In this document: positions 22,952-35,427 of the stretch, in pieces
Numbering within the stretch: the stretch's first letter is position 1
Layout: every line of letters begins with the position of its first letter
Assembly (NCBI GenBank): GCA_027559495.1
Contig: JAMXSV010000006.1
Coordinates: 1,240,001 to 1,304,000, forward strand
DNA from: Aurifilum marmelostoma
Taxonomy: Eukaryota > Ascomycota > Sordariomycetes > Diaporthales > Cryphonectriaceae
DNA: 64,000 nt
Direction: 5' to 3'
Program-made: the position numbers and the translations under genes
Notes under the pieces: model-generated
The model's database searches: none
Told to the model about the DNA's origin: nothing
The model's input: only the letters and a program-made list of their open reading frames with translations

Positions 22952-23224
22952 GGCTGATGAGATGGCTGGTCGAGTTTGCATCTCATGTACTTACTTTAGG
23001 GCGATCATATTGCTCCTAGGCTATTCACACGTACAAAGTTTGTTGGCGGGGACTTTTGGACAGTAAATAATGTCAGAGACTTTTGAGGTCACTATGAATA
23101 ATAGCCTAGAATCTCCAAATTTCGCCCAAACCGCATGCGTGAGTCCCTAGAAGCACAACCAGTCGCCACATCACAGATACAAGTAACTTTTTGTCCGGTG
23201 CCATGTATTTTGTTATCCAACAAT

Positions 23225-23824
23225 CTATTTTGTACCCAAGACACTCGACCCGGTCTGCTCGTCGTGAAGCTGGTGCGACGACTTGGTCCCCTCCCGATGC
23301 TTCACCCTGGCCAGCGACCCTCCTGTATTCGAGTTCGGCCCGCCGCCTATGACCGTATCGTTTTCGATCTGGTGACGCGCGATCCGTCTCGGGGCCACAA
23401 AGGTGCTGAAGATGGCGATGCAGCCCATGCCCAGGGCGATGATCATGGCGGCCTGACCACCAAGCCTCCTGCTCGTAGGCTCGTTAGGGAAAAAATAAAA
23501 AATAAAAAAAAATAAAAGAAAGGGAAGAGAAAGAAAAAAAGAGCATGTCCCATTTTCGAATTCTCCTCACCTGTTCACCCGCTTCCTGTGCTCCGGGTTG
23601 GGCGCCTCCTGACCGCCGGGCCCGCCGAGGTCATCATTGCTCTTTTCTTGAGGTGGCACTGCATAGCCTGCACGCTGCTGCAGCACAGTAGTGGTGATGG
23701 TGGTGGTGGTGGTGGTGGTGGTGGGCGCTGGCAGTACTAACCAGGGCCGGCTAGGCCTCAGTATAGCTGCTGCATAGCGCCTAGTACCCGCTGTAAAGAT
23801 CAGGGCTGTCCTCGAGGCAGACAT
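23225..23824 (-). CDS. Small mitochondrial-like membrane protein
   Basis: Not recognised as a named protein. Exons 23824-23571 and 23468-23225 (intron 102 bp with GTGAGG donor, phase-consistent) give 165 aa. The N-terminus is rich in Arg, Ser and Ala without acidic residues (MSASRTALIFTAGTRRYAA), a typical mitochondrial presequence. A poly-Thr run comes from an ACC repeat. One membrane segment (AAMIIALGMGCIAIFSTF) follows in the second exon, then a basic and polar tail. This plan resembles single-pass inner-membrane proteins, but which one is unknown. It is convergent with the upstream MFS gene. Confidence 0.6.
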
Positions 23825-25779
23825 GTTGGAAGGATGAGAAAGGGGGTCGAAAAGGTGGTTTCTGGACAAGATTATCTTGTTGTCAATTGACACAAATGCA
23901 AAGGAGAGTTTAGAAAGAATTTATTAAAAGAGATAAAGGAATGTGTCGAGGCACTTGCTGTGATGTCTGTCTAGCTGGAGCGATTACATCACTATTTCGA
24001 CGCTCCGCATTCAAGGGTTCAGGTTATGATGCGTCGACATTGGCCAATCTCCAGAACTAGTGGCGCTAGATGACTGTCATGGCAGCATCATTGCTCCCGC
24101 CGTCTGCAGTGCAGCCTTTAGAGGTATGCTGTACAAGTGATCCTGCTATGTAGTATACTGACCACTTGGAGGGACTGTCTCAGACCTTGGAATTATTACC
24201 AGATGAGCTCATATTAACATTTAGGGGTCACGCAAGGGGTAATATTACTACCAATCATATACAACGAGCAGGAAAATACAAGTGTGGCTTCACCTATCAG
24301 ACAGACGCACAGAGTTCTATATACATGCAAAGGAAAATAGAACAAAATACAACTAAGCCTCTATGATGATCTAACAGGCTTTCGTTTAGGCAAAGCCTGT
24401 AGTCAAAGTAGGGTCTTTGCGCACAGTGCTGCTCGATGTACTGCATCTTCTAATTATTTTAACATTACCCTCCAGCTTCCTAGACAGCTCTGAGAACCTC
24501 TGGTCTAAAGCACCTTATGTCAGCTAGTCTGTCACATGCTTGTGGGATGGAGCATAGCAGTGGTCTCTATAAAAATTCCTCTTGTGGTGTAATTGGGTTT
24601 GCCCAAAAAGTGTCTCTGGAAGGTGTTAACAAACAGCCAATCCTCGAATGCCTTTTTCTTGCAATATCCCATCTTTTACAACCAAGTTCTGGTCAAGGCG
24701 GCTAAAACAGATACCTAGGTAATAGCCCTTGTAACCCCTCTCTTCTTACTTCTGCCACCTGAATCAGCCACTGTACATTATCTTGCCGGGCTCGGTGCAT
24801 ATCGGTCCTTTGGAAGCGTCACATCGTGGGCGCCTTTCGTTGCACAGTCTACTGAGCATTAAGAGAATATTGGGTGAGTGAGAGAAGGTGGGTTTCTTTT
24901 CACCAAGATCACACTATCCAGTGCGCCTCACCCACATCAGACTTTTTGTACGCAAAATGTATGTACATCATGAATGAAAGAGAAGCAGCAGCTTCGATGC
25001 CGGATAGAAGCCGCCATATCTAAAGGGTCAAGGCGTAAGACACCTCTATTTATGTCAGCGTAGGGTAGGATATACTTGGAGAGTCGACATTAGAAATCAA
25101 GTTACAGTAGCCATCTATCTTGCATCTTGAATCCATAAATACTTACTCGCAGCTGCAGCACCGGGTGGAGCAATGCCCCGCGCCAAGCATCAATCCACTG
25201 ACCACCTTTTTTTTTTTTTTCTTCCTCCTCAGTGGCGGCGCCCTTTACGCTCACACGCGCGCCTTGCCATCATCTCGGCCTTTTGAGGTTGCATGATCCG
25301 GACCGCATTCGATCATATTTCTAGTAAACATCGCCTACCTAATCCCATACAACCCCTCTTTTGTTTACCGCCTCCTATGGGATCCCATGTCTTTTTGTTC
25401 CATTCATTCATTTTCTGGCGTCATTATAAACTTCCTTACGTACTTAGCGAGCCACATCTAAACAGATCCTGTGGGCGTACACACTTATCCTGCAGGGCGT
25501 GATATACACACTCCACTGCTGGCCGGCCCGCGACCGTATGTGGATCTTTCTCCGCCACGGGCGATTATCAAGTCAAGTCCGGCGTCGGCGGTTTGAATGG
25601 CGTGCGGGCGACTTTCTTTTCAAATATCAATTTCTTCTTGCGCGGCAGCATCCTGTCAACTTTCAGCTCCTATCTCGTTCTCTGTTGCTCACTAGAATAC
25701 ACCTCACACCTCGATAAGCCAAAAAGCTCATCTACTGGACGCCCAATCTGCCAAAGGCAGGTTCTGCACCACCTCCAAC
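23825..25779. other. 2 kb intergenic, divergent promoters
   Basis: Lies between two divergent starts. Short frames only; a T/C-rich tract occurs at 25205-25230. No gene is seen. Confidence 0.55.
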
Positions 25780-27335
25780 ATGAACGAGACCTCGCCGCTG
25801 CTCCCGGACGAGGCCACGGCCGTCCCCATAGACAACAGGATCCCCAACAAGGACATTGTGGACTTCGACCCCAATGGCGATGTAGAAAACCCCATGGACT
25901 GGCCCACGGCCTACAAATGGGGCATCGTGACCCTCCTGGCCGCCATGGCCTTCACCGTGACCTTCACCTGCATCTCGGTCGTCCCCATCGCCAACATCAT
26001 CGTGGACGACCTCGAGGGCGGCTCCTCTCCCGCCTCGGCTTCCGCCGCCGTCCTGCTGGTCACCATCTGGGAGCTGGGCGAGGCGGCCGGCCCGCTCCTG
26101 ATCGCGCCCCTGTCGGAGCTGTTCGGCAGGTACCCCGTCATCAACGCCGCCAACGCCCTCTTCATCGCCTTCACCGCCCTCACCGCCCTCAGCCCCAGCA
26201 CAGACGTCATCATCGTCAGCCGCGCCCTGACTGGGCTCGCCGTGGCCTCCAACGTCCTGGCCCCCGCCATCGTGGGCGACATGTTCCCCTCGGAGCAGCG
26301 CGGCGCCGCCATGAGCCTGATCCAGCTGGCCCCCCTGACCGGCGGAGCCGTCGGCCCCGCCATCGCCGGCGCCATCTCGCAGACCGCTGGGTGGAGGCAG
26401 TGTGTGTGGATGGCGGTGGCTCTGGCAGTCGCGTGCGAGGTGGTGTTCCTGACGCTCTTCCGGGAGACGTACAAGATCCCCATCCTGCGGCGCAAGGCTG
26501 CCCGGCTGAGGCGAGAGACGGGCAATGCGGCGCTGAGGACGGTCTATGACACCAGCGTGGACGGGACGCACAGCTGGACCGTCATCTGGGAGTCCGTCAT
26601 GCGCCCTGTGGGTGTGCTCAAGAGTAGCTTTGTGCTGCAGGTCTTGTCCTTTTATGGGTCGTTTCTCTTTAGTTACTTCTACATCATGTCGACGACCCTG
26701 CCCGGTATCCTGCAGGAGATCTACCACTTCACGCCCGCTGCGACTGGCGTGGCGTTTATTACCTTTAGTAAGTCATGCCTGGAAAATATCATAAACATAA
26801 AAAAAAAAAAAAAATCACTAACCTGGAAACAACCCAGGCGTCGGGTCTGTCATCGGCGTGATCATCGTCAACACCCTGCTCGACAGGATCTACGTCCGCC
26901 TCCGCAACGCCCACAAGGGCCTCGGCCAGCCGGAATACCGCCTCCCCCCTCGTCATAGCAGGGAGCTTCCTCTTCCCCGCCACCGTCGTCCTGTACGGCT
27001 GGTCCACCCAGCTGCGGCTGCCCGTCGTGGTCCTGCTCCTCTCCGTGGCCGTCATGGGCACCTTCCTCATGCTCAGCTTCGTGCCCGTCATGGCCTACGT
27101 GGTCGACGCCTTTGGCGTGTACTCGGCCAGCTCGGTCACCGCCCTCATCGTCACGCGCTGCCTGATGGGCACCTTCTTGCCGCTGACGGCGCAGCCTGCC
27201 GTCGACAGGTTTGGGTATGGCTGGGGAATGACTCTTTTCGCGGGCATCAGCGTGGCTACGATACCGATCCCGCTGCTTGTGTATAAGTATGGGCATAAGT
27301 GGCGACAGGCCTCGAAATACACACGAGACGAGTGA
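25780..27335 (+). CDS. DHA1-type MFS drug/polyamine transporter, with a one-base frame break
   Basis: Exon 1 (25780-26767) and exon 2 (26838-27335) are joined by a 70-bp intron holding a long A run. The start MNETSPLLPDE leads to a cytosolic stretch with the ENPMDWPTAYKW motif before TM1, typical of fungal DHA1 proteins. Next come the TM2-3 loop SELFGRYPV, a TM4 antiporter-like region with RALTGLAVASNVLAPAIVGD, and the loop FRETYKIPILRRKAARLRRETGN, all family marks. After PEYRLP the frame breaks: six C at 26944-26949 put the rest out by one base. The C-terminal four membrane segments continue perfectly in the next frame (from LVIAG to the end). A homopolymer sequencing error is the simplest reading. 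Likely a plasma-membrane H+ antiporter; substrate unknown. Confidence 0.85.
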
Positions 27336-27797
27336 GGGGGGTGATGGGATTGACATGATACGATATCTCTTACAGGGTTTATATCGGTGCTAGGAGACTG
27401 GCACAACGTTAGAAAAGGTGATTGCGTATTATTCTGGGGCATCTTCACGTCAGGCGTTTGGGAATGATTTGACTGCAATAGCATGGATTTATAGACAGGT
27501 ATATAAATAGAACACAAAAGACCGCCTTCCGTTTTACCATGTCACGTCTGCGTTGAACTTATGAGCGAGCCGTAGTAACGTGCATATAGGTCGGTATTCG
27601 CATAGACTGTGGTCATAGCTAGTAGTTGTCGACCTTACATGTCAACAACCTTATCGTTCCAACATAGCTAAGGACTCGTATAACTCTTCATGCTCCGACC
27701 TTTTATCTTACCTCCAATGGGAAATCGAAGTTGATCGACCACATACTGACATAAAAGACCTTTTCAATGTCCCAACCCTCCCACCACAAGCAGACCA
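27336..27797. other. Intergenic, convergent
   Basis: 462 bp of 3' flanks; nothing else is seen. Confidence 0.6.
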
Positions 27798-28531
27798 TCA
27801 TCCCAATTCGCCACCCGACCTCCGCCCCCTGAAGCCCACCAACCGACACTCCCCCAAGCAAAAAGGCAGCGACAGGAACGGAAGATGCCCACACCCAGCA
27901 CGCGGCGGCCTGTGCATCTGCTGTAGCAACACGCGCACACACCGCCAGCAAAACACATAGGCCGCTTTCCGCCGCTGCCCGTCGTGCACGTCTATGAACC
28001 AGTGGGGGCTCTCGCCTGGAGGTGGTGGGGGGTGTGTGCTGCCGGTGTTGTCTGTGGTTGGGTGTGCTGTTCCGCAGCTGTAGCACTTGGAGGGCGAGGC
28101 GGGGCGTGCTCGCTGGCCGTGATTGTTGTCGTCATGGTCTGGGGTGACGTGGTCGTCGCCTGTTAAACGCCTGTTAATTCCAAGTCTAGAAGCACGGGAA
28201 CGTTTGTTGGGCTTGTCGTTAATTACCACATACCCTCATCGTCTGCATTCTCAGCATAACCAGTCTGCTGGCTCGCTTCGCTTCTTGACTCATACACAAG
28301 CAGTCGGTCCAGAACTGTAGCCGGAGAAGCCAGTTGTTCTTCTCCCAATGCGATCTGTACGAGCCTCGATTTCGGTGACGGCGGCGTGATCTCGGACAGC
28401 CGGCCGTATCTCTGCGTTCGGGCCTGGAAGGCAGTTATGCCTCTCACGAACGTCCACTCTCGCATGGACAGCAGCGACCCTGGAGGGCGGCGGTGGACAC
28501 TATTAGGCTGAGGTACCGGAACGTGAGCCAT
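27798..28531 (-). CDS. Hypothetical protein with two CxxC pairs (possible degenerate GATA-like finger)
   Basis: Two exons, 28531-28234 and 28159-27798, with a 74-bp intron (GTATGT...AACAG) that joins in phase and removes an in-frame stop; product 219 aa. Exon 2 has an acidic/His/Asn-rich linker and then CYSCG, a Pro-rich spacer, SPHWFIDVHDG, and FCWRC. The order C-x2-C, S/T-P-x-W, D-G, C-x2-C is reminiscent of GATA-type zinc fingers, but the first spacer is much longer and the usual LCNACG is not there. I therefore treat it as an unrecognised, possibly zinc-binding protein. The stop at 27798 follows a low-complexity tail, so the 3' end may be mis-modelled. It sits between two MFS genes. Confidence 0.45.
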
Positions 28532-29488
28532 GTGGTTGCTTTTTCTTTTTTTTTCTTTTTCTTTTTGTTCCGTCTATATTCGGTACACGTACGAGGGGAT
28601 TTGGCAGAATTAAGCTATATTTTCGCCAGTAATCATTTAAGGAAAGGATTTGTTTTGATATGAGAGGCTGACTTCATGCAAAGGTTGGCGAATAAGGTAG
28701 AGAGTTGACGAAGCGAGGTGTACCCGGCTTGAAAAGACAGGACCTAGAAAAGAAACATATGCATCTACATATAAGTATTCCCATGCCGTGCTGAAGCCGA
28801 ACAGCAGCCCAGCTCCCGCACCTTATACGGGCTTTCACTCTCTTCGACAAGTTCGACCCCTCCATCCCGGACTTCTTAGGAGACAAAAGAGAAGACGTCA
28901 TTTTCCCAGGTCCATCTGAAAGGGTAAGGCTGTTACCAGATGAGAACCTTTGAAGTACTCAAAGAGAAAACAATGAGACACCTCCCACCACCACTATAGG
29001 CCCGGCCCAGACCGAACTTCGTAAACACCATCCACCTCACTTCATCACTTATCACATCTTAATCAAATCCATTTCCCGGTGGCTTCTCTGCCACGTACCT
29101 CTTTACAGACACCTCTTCTTGTCTAGGGGGGAAGCTAGGGACTCATCGTGACGATAGACGCCAACAAAGGAGCCGGCCGGGTCTTAGACTGAAACCCGAG
29201 TGATAGGTCGTGTTGTCAGGGTTCAACAGCTTCTGAGTCTCATACAAATCGTTGCAGGGGCCTCAGAATGATTATCAATCTGTCTATTTTCTCAGGCCGA
29301 GAAGGGAGAGATTTTGCGGTAGCCTCGTGCTCATTGTTCCACCACTTGATTTTTCCATTTGTATCAAAACAACGTGATCCAGCTATAGTCCATGCAAGAG
29401 AAGTTACAACCGGCTTGAGGATCAGATCTCTCAGCTTCAAGCACTAATCAATCTTTTCCTCTACCTTTCCCTCCAAGTGTACATAGTC
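28532..29488. other. Intergenic region
   Basis: 957 bp between two minus-strand genes. A T/C-rich stretch occurs at 28540-28567. No gene is supported. Confidence 0.55.
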
Positions 29489-31372
29489 CTACAAGTTCTT
29501 GAGCGGGTACTTCGTTCTCAACCACTCCCCCTTCTTCAAGATAAAGTACGGCACCGGTATCATTGCCACGGCGATGAAGGCTAGCAGGCTGTTGCCCCAG
29601 CCCAGACCCAGCTTGGCATACATCTGCAGCCCGCAGAGTGGCAGGACGGCGCCGGCGATGGAACGGATCACAGTATTCGCCGCCAGGGCGGAGGCGGCGT
29701 AGATTGTGAAAGCGTCGACGAGGTACCTGCAGCAGATGCCATATTAGCTTATGCAAAGTACAAGGGTTAAAAGAAGCAGAAGGAAGGGGCATCTAGAGAG
29801 ACAAGAAGGGGGGGCTTACATCTGCAGCGCCATGAAAATGATAATATTCCCAACCCCGATCACGGCCGTCCCGATGATGGGCGCGATCCAGTGCACACGA
29901 TACTCTGCCGTCCAGCCATAGATGAAAAACCCTATAGGAAGCAGGAACGCCCCGATGGGCAGCTGCTGCAGGCGGTACTCAGGCTTCATGCCCTTCCCTT
30001 CCTTGGTTGACATCTTTTTGATGTGTTTGTCCGACGTGATCGAGAACATCGCAAGCCCGCACATGGAACCGACGCCCAGGCCGAGATAGACCAGACCCGC
30101 GTCCTGGGTGCTGAAGTCATAGTAGCCCTCGAAAACCTCGGTGATGGAGGTAAACATGAGGTAGAGGTACCCGTACACGACGGCCATGTAGACGGCAAAG
30201 AGCGAGACAATGGGTGTGCGCGTGAGCAGCTTGATAGGGCGGACGATGCCGCGGCCAAAGTAGTCCTTGGGGCTCAGGCCGATGTCCAGCTTGGACCGCA
30301 GCATCTCGTTGCCCGTCTCTTTTCGCAGCTTGGCAGCCCTGCGCTGCAGGATGACTGGCGCGTACGTCTCGCGCATGAAGAGGAACATGAGCACCGTGAC
30401 GAAGCCCGCGATGATGACGAGAACCCAGAACACCCACCGCCAGCCCTTGGCCGCAGCCAGAAAGCCGCCCGCCACAGGGCCAATGATGGGCCCCAGCAAG
30501 GGCCCGATACTGAAGGCTGCCATGGCGCCAGCGCGCTTCTCCTGGCGGATCATGTCGGCGATGGACCCACCGCCGTTGGTGAGAGGGCAAGAACCGAAGA
30601 TGCCGGAGAGGAAGCGAAAGGCGATGAGCGAGTTCAAGCTGGGCGCGACGGCACAGGCGACGAGGAAGACGGTGAAAAAGATGTTGCAAACGTGGTACAC
30701 GGGCGTGCGGCCGTAGATCTCGGACATGGGCGCGATAATCATCGGGCCGAAGGCGAAGCCCAGCACGTAGACGGATACAACAAAGGCGGCGAGCTCCTGG
30801 CTGTCGGAATGGAAATCGACCATGAGCTCTGGGACGCCGGGGGCGAAGATAGACGAGGCCAGGGGCGTGACAAAGGTAAGCATGGAGATGATGACACAGT
30901 TGACCACCTTGCGCCAGGTAGGCCAGTTATATGGGTTCGCAGGGTCGGTATCGGACTCCCACCAGACGATATTGGCATCATCCTGTGCATCATCGCCCTC
31001 ATTCGCGCCGCTTGCTTTCACCACGCCCTTCTCCAGGTCATCGTCGTTGGCAATCCCGCTCTTGTGAGAGGCATGGCTTCTGGTCTTTGCGAGGGCAAGG
31101 CTCCGCTGGTCGGCGATGGACCGCTGCCTCTTCAGCTCGCCCCGCTCGTCGAGAACGTAGCCCACGTTGGAAGGGATGTCTGCATCGTGACCCTCCTCGT
31201 ATGCAACCCTGATCTTCTCCTCAAGTTCAGGGTCTGCATTGACACCATCGTCAAGATGTCTGTCGGTATCTGCCTCTGTAGTGCTCTCTGCGACCTGGTG
31301 GTCTGTCACCGTGCCATTCTCCTGCTGGAGATGATGGTGCTGCTGCTGCTGCTCCTCCTCGGCAGCAGCCAT
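29489..31372 (-). CDS. DHA1-type MFS multidrug transporter
   Basis: Exons 31372-29820 and 29726-29489 (intron 93 bp) give 596 aa. A long N-terminal cytosolic tail (about 140 aa) with Gln/His runs and acidic stretches precedes DPANPYNWPTWRKV, the DHA1 motif just before TM1. MSEIYGRTPVYHVCN is the TM2-3 loop; RFLSGIFGSCPLTNGGG is TM4. The central loop RETYAPVILQRRAAKLRKETGN and the KPEYRLQQLPIGAFLLPIG region are typical. The C-terminus carries YLVDAFTIYAASALAANTVIRS (TM10-11 area) and ends with a short basic tail. Such proteins export drugs or polyamines by H+ antiport at the plasma membrane. Here the region that is broken in the 25.8 kb transporter is intact, a useful internal comparison. Confidence 0.92.
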
Positions 31373-32040
31373 TGGGAGCTAGTACTGCCCTCAAGACTGT
31401 ATGTATCGGCGTCAGCCATCTTGACTAGAGTAACGAGCAATGATCGATGTTGTTGAGCAGGTTTGTGGAGTGACAGGAGTATCGCAAGAAAGTCCAGGTG
31501 GTTGTTGATGTGCTCACATGTAACTAGGTACCGAGTACTCTCTCTATACTCACAGCCACAGAAGGTAGGACCCCTGAAGAGACCGCCAACGCGGGTGCTA
31601 TAGTAGCCAGGAGCTAATCTTCAGTGGTGAGACCTTTTCTAACAGGTCCAGTGTAGCCTACCCTAAGGTTTAACCGCTCCCAGATTGCGTTGAGATCCGT
31701 CCAGACAGCCGTCTGTTAGAGCAGTATCTCGAACAAAAAGCGTCCAGAGAGCTATGTTTGCCTCCCATTTTTCAAAACCCCCCAAAAACAGAAAAGAGAG
31801 GTCGGAGGCAGATGTAGTCTAGTATCCATAACCCACCCACCAAAAGACCACGGAAAGGGAACAGAGACCGAAGCCCCGGAGCGAAACGAGGGGTGCGTGT
31901 ACAAAAGAAGAATAGCGACTCCCTCCCTGCCGCACCACACCACACCTGCTAGCTGGCACCTGATCTGCCTTGCCTGCTGCACTGCGAGTCAAGATTGACG
32001 AGGAAGGAGTAGTTCTCACCACCACACCCCCATCTTCTTG

Positions 32041-32072
32041 TTTTTCTTTTTTTTTTTTTTTTTTTTTTTTTT
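32041..32072. repeat. Long T homopolymer
   Basis: A run of T with one C near its left end. Confidence 0.9.
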
Positions 32073-32710
32073 GGTTCCCTTGAACCAATCCCCGGGCCAG
32101 AAGTTGGGGGGAAACCTTGGGCCGACCATTGTTTGTGCTGTCAGCCATTCCCAGAGCCACGAGATACCCTCCTGCGTGTGACAAACGTGTGCTGCAGTAC
32201 AATGGTACATGTGCGGTCTGGACCCAGCTCGGTCTTCTAGGCTCGAAGCACGTATACTGCCCTGGGGTGCGATGCAAAGGTCGCCTCGCCTGATATGCGC
32301 CTCGCAATTTCAGCTTACAGGATGGAGGGGCCACCTCTTTCCCCAAGAATCCTTGTCTGTTTCTCCATCCATCACGCGGCCCTCGTTCCTCATGCGTGCA
32401 AGTAGGGTGTGAACCCGTGGGTATGCCGCTAAGACGGGATTATCAAGCCGGGCGGCATACGGAGACGGGATTGTGTGGATTCCTTACCTCGAAAAGGTTA
32501 TACTTCCCTGCTTCTTCTGAATCTAAGCCGGACAGAGCAGACCAAGAGGTGTGAACAACGACATCTGGGCCAAGGCTAGTAGACATCAACCAAGAAAGAC
32601 AACAGACAAGGCAAGATTAGAGGGTGTATATTCAAGCTGAAATTGATGAGGGAGGGAAAGTCAGAATGCAAAGGAACACGCTTAGAGATGCCATCAGGTA
32701 GAGGATATGT

Positions 32711-32736
32711 ATATATATATATATGTGTGTGTGTGT
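32711..32736. repeat. (AT)n(GT)n microsatellite
   Basis: About 14 bp of AT repeat running into about 12 bp of GT repeat. Confidence 0.9.
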
Positions 32737-33490
32737 ACTCATCGCCACGTCCCATCTTCACGGTAAGATATGCTGTCCAGCAGTATACAAAGGCCCGATA
32801 TTCCACGAAGCAATCGTCTCGCCTTCCGTAGAACCAAAGACATATTCTCTTTTCTAAAGGAATTTACACCTGTCGACCAAGCACTTTTGACCCACGAGAG
32901 AGACACACGGCGCCTGCAGGGAGCAAGACAGGGAACGGAACCGCACACAAGGTCCCCCTTCGGGCAAAGACGGAGCGAGTCACACAATCTCAGACCTAAA
33001 GAGCCGAGGTTTTCCAGAGACAAAAACTATTGTTCCCCTTTCCTTTTGCCTACTCCTACATATCTTTCTCACGATGAAACACTTCTTGAGAAATGTTCAT
33101 CTTCTTTTCAAGCTCTTATTCTCATATTATGGGCCCTTACACGGTTTTCTCTCTAATTTTCCCTCCTTACACCTGAAAGGGTGAAGAGAGCTAATCACGA
33201 TGCATTCGTTGCCGCAGGGCTTCCCTATCCAAGGGCAGGTCGTCTCCAGAAGACGCGACTGAATCTGTGCAAGGGGAACAAGAAGAAATTTGACATTTCC
33301 ATGCTTAATTCTTGTTGCAATCTACGCATCTCTACCTGTCGGATTCAGACAAAAATGACCCAAGGAAAAAAAGGGAATCAAACTTCTTTTTTCCCCAGCA
33401 ATGCGGCCATACGCGTTCTTCCCTTTCATCCCTTTCATCTATCCCTCGTCCTCGGCCCATCTACAGAACACACACGCACATAGCTTGGGC

Positions 33491-35427
33491 TTAGTTGTCC
33501 AGCGAGCCGATGCCCAGGTGCTCAATGTCAGCCTTGACGATACGCAGGGTGTTGGTGTTGCCCATGCCGCCCTTCCAGCCCTGGACAACCACGACCGTGT
33601 CGTTCTTGGACAGGACGTTGAGCTCCAGCGCCTTGGAGACACCCCACTTGATACGTCGGTCGACGTCCTCCTGCCAGTTCACCTTGGAGAAGTCGGGCTT
33701 GTCCTCGGGGAAGTGGAAGGGATACACGCCACGGTAAAGGTGGCTATACCGCGAGGCCGAGGCATTCCGGGTCACCATGAAGATGGGGCAGACGGGGCGG
33801 TACTTGGACAGCAGGCGGGCCGAGTCACCAGAGGTGGAGAGGACGATGATGCCGCCGGCGTTCAGGTCAAGGGATGCGCGGACGGCCGACATGGCGCACG
33901 ACTCGACCACGCTGATGGGCCGCTTGATGAGCGAGCAGAGCTCCTCAAAGTGGGAGACATATGGGATGGTGTTCTCGGCCTTCAGGCAGGCTGTTGTTGT
34001 GAGGGCGGATCGTCAGCTAACAGCATCTCTAGGGCGGAAGCGCTCATTTCTCCTCAAGGCGGCAACAAGCTTACCTTCGCTCATCTCGTGGACGGCCTCG
34101 GTGGGGTAGGAACCCTTGGCGGTCTCGCCAGACAACATGACACAGTCGGCGCCGTCAGTGATGGCGTTACCGACGTCGCTAATCTCGGCACGAGTGGGCC
34201 TGGGGTTCTTGATCATGCTCTCGAGCATCTGGGTGGCGCAGATGACGGGCTTGCCAGCGACGTTGCACATGGCGATCATCTTCTTCTGGGCGGCGAACAC
34301 CTCGGCGGCAGGAATCTCGATACCCAGGTCACCACGGGCCACCATGACACCGTCGGTCTCCTTCAGGATCTCGGGGAAGTTGTTCAGGCCTTGCCGGTTC
34401 TCAATCTTGGCAATGATCTGGATGTGCTTGCCCTCCTCGCCGAGGACCTCGCGGATGGCCTTGATGTCATCACCGCGGCGGATGAAGGAGGCGAAGACCA
34501 TGTCGACGTTGTTCTTGACACCAAATCTCAGGTCGTTCTTGTCCTTCTCGGACAGGGCGGGAAGGTCGACGTCGGTGTTGGGCAGGTTGACACCCTTTCT
34601 CGACGAGATGAAACCGTTGTTCTTGGCGCGGACGCGGATCGTCTTGTCGTCAACGATGTCCAGGACCTCAAAGGCCAGGATACCGTCGTCGACGTAGATG
34701 ATGCGGCCCTTCTCGATCACCTTGGTGATGTTCTTGTAGTCGACGTACATGTTCTCGGTGTCGCAAGCAGTCTTGTACTTCTCGTCGGTGGTAATGTTCA
34801 GCTCGGTACCAGCCGAGAGGGGAAGATCGGCATCACCAGTGGTGTTTCCAGTGCGGATTTCCTTTATGTCACACATTCAGCATTCCTATCGTTTTCTTTT
34901 TCTCTGCCGCAGCGGTTTGTTTTACGTACGGGACCCTTGGTGTCCAGGGCAATAGCAACCTGACGGCCAGGCTGGGCCTTCTCGGCGGCGCGAGCATTGT
35001 CGATAACGGATTGGTGGTATGAGTACTCGCCCTGGAAACCTGTGTCAGCTGGTACAAGGTATTGCTTCACGGTTGTGGTGACTCGGACATACGTGGGAGA
35101 AGTTCCTGTGCGCATCGACTGTCAGCTTCGGCGTTGCTGTCGGGACATGGGGTCTCGGGATTGCTTACATGCGGACAACGTTCAGACCAGCGTTGCGGAG
35201 CTTGTTCATGGCCTCGACGGAGTTGGTCTTGGGGCCAATTGTGCAGATCTGTCACATCCTTCACATCAGCTGCTGGATCCCTGGTGGGCTCTCCCGTATC
35301 CTGTCGCGAGGCATCTTACAATGGAGCTTCGGCGGAGGTTCTTGGTAGGCTGGTAGGCGGTGTCGAGCTGGGCGAGCCAGTCGATCCTGCCTCCGAGAGA
35401 GAGGTGGTCGAGAGCGGTGGCGGCCAT
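33491..35427 (-). CDS. PYK1: Pyruvate kinase
   Basis: Six exons on the minus strand: 35427-35320, 35248-35169, 35105-35093 (13 nt), 35031-34930, 34861-34075 and 33990-33491; all phases agree and give 529 aa, the normal fungal length. Visible family blocks: CTIGPKTNS near the N-terminus, NFSHGEYSYH built across the micro-exon, ALDTKGPEIRTG, IIAKIENRQGL with the catalytic Lys, MVARGDLGIEIP with the metal-binding Glu/Asp region, TQMLESM, and VMLSGETAKGSYP. The C-terminal regulatory domain ends near LGIGSLDN. The enzyme turns phosphoenolpyruvate and ADP into pyruvate and ATP in the cytosol. Codon use looks strongly biased to C-ending codons, as expected for a highly expressed glycolytic gene. Confidence 0.97.

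Larger units (their letters stand above)
31373..33490. other. 2.1 kb intergenic with simple repeats
   Basis: Contains a long T run at 32041-32072 and a TA/TG repeat at 32711-32736. No gene is supported; the PYK1 3' UTR lies at the right end. Confidence 0.6.

Noticed and set aside
30023..31456. 477-codon plus-strand frame opposite the 596-aa MFS transporter
   Set aside because: It lies antisense to a clear transporter, is rich in Asp/Gly/Val/Arg and matches no family; a by-product of C-ending codon use on the real strand.
33401..34963. 520-codon plus-strand frame opposite pyruvate kinase
   Set aside because: Antisense shadow of a strongly codon-biased gene; no protein family pattern.
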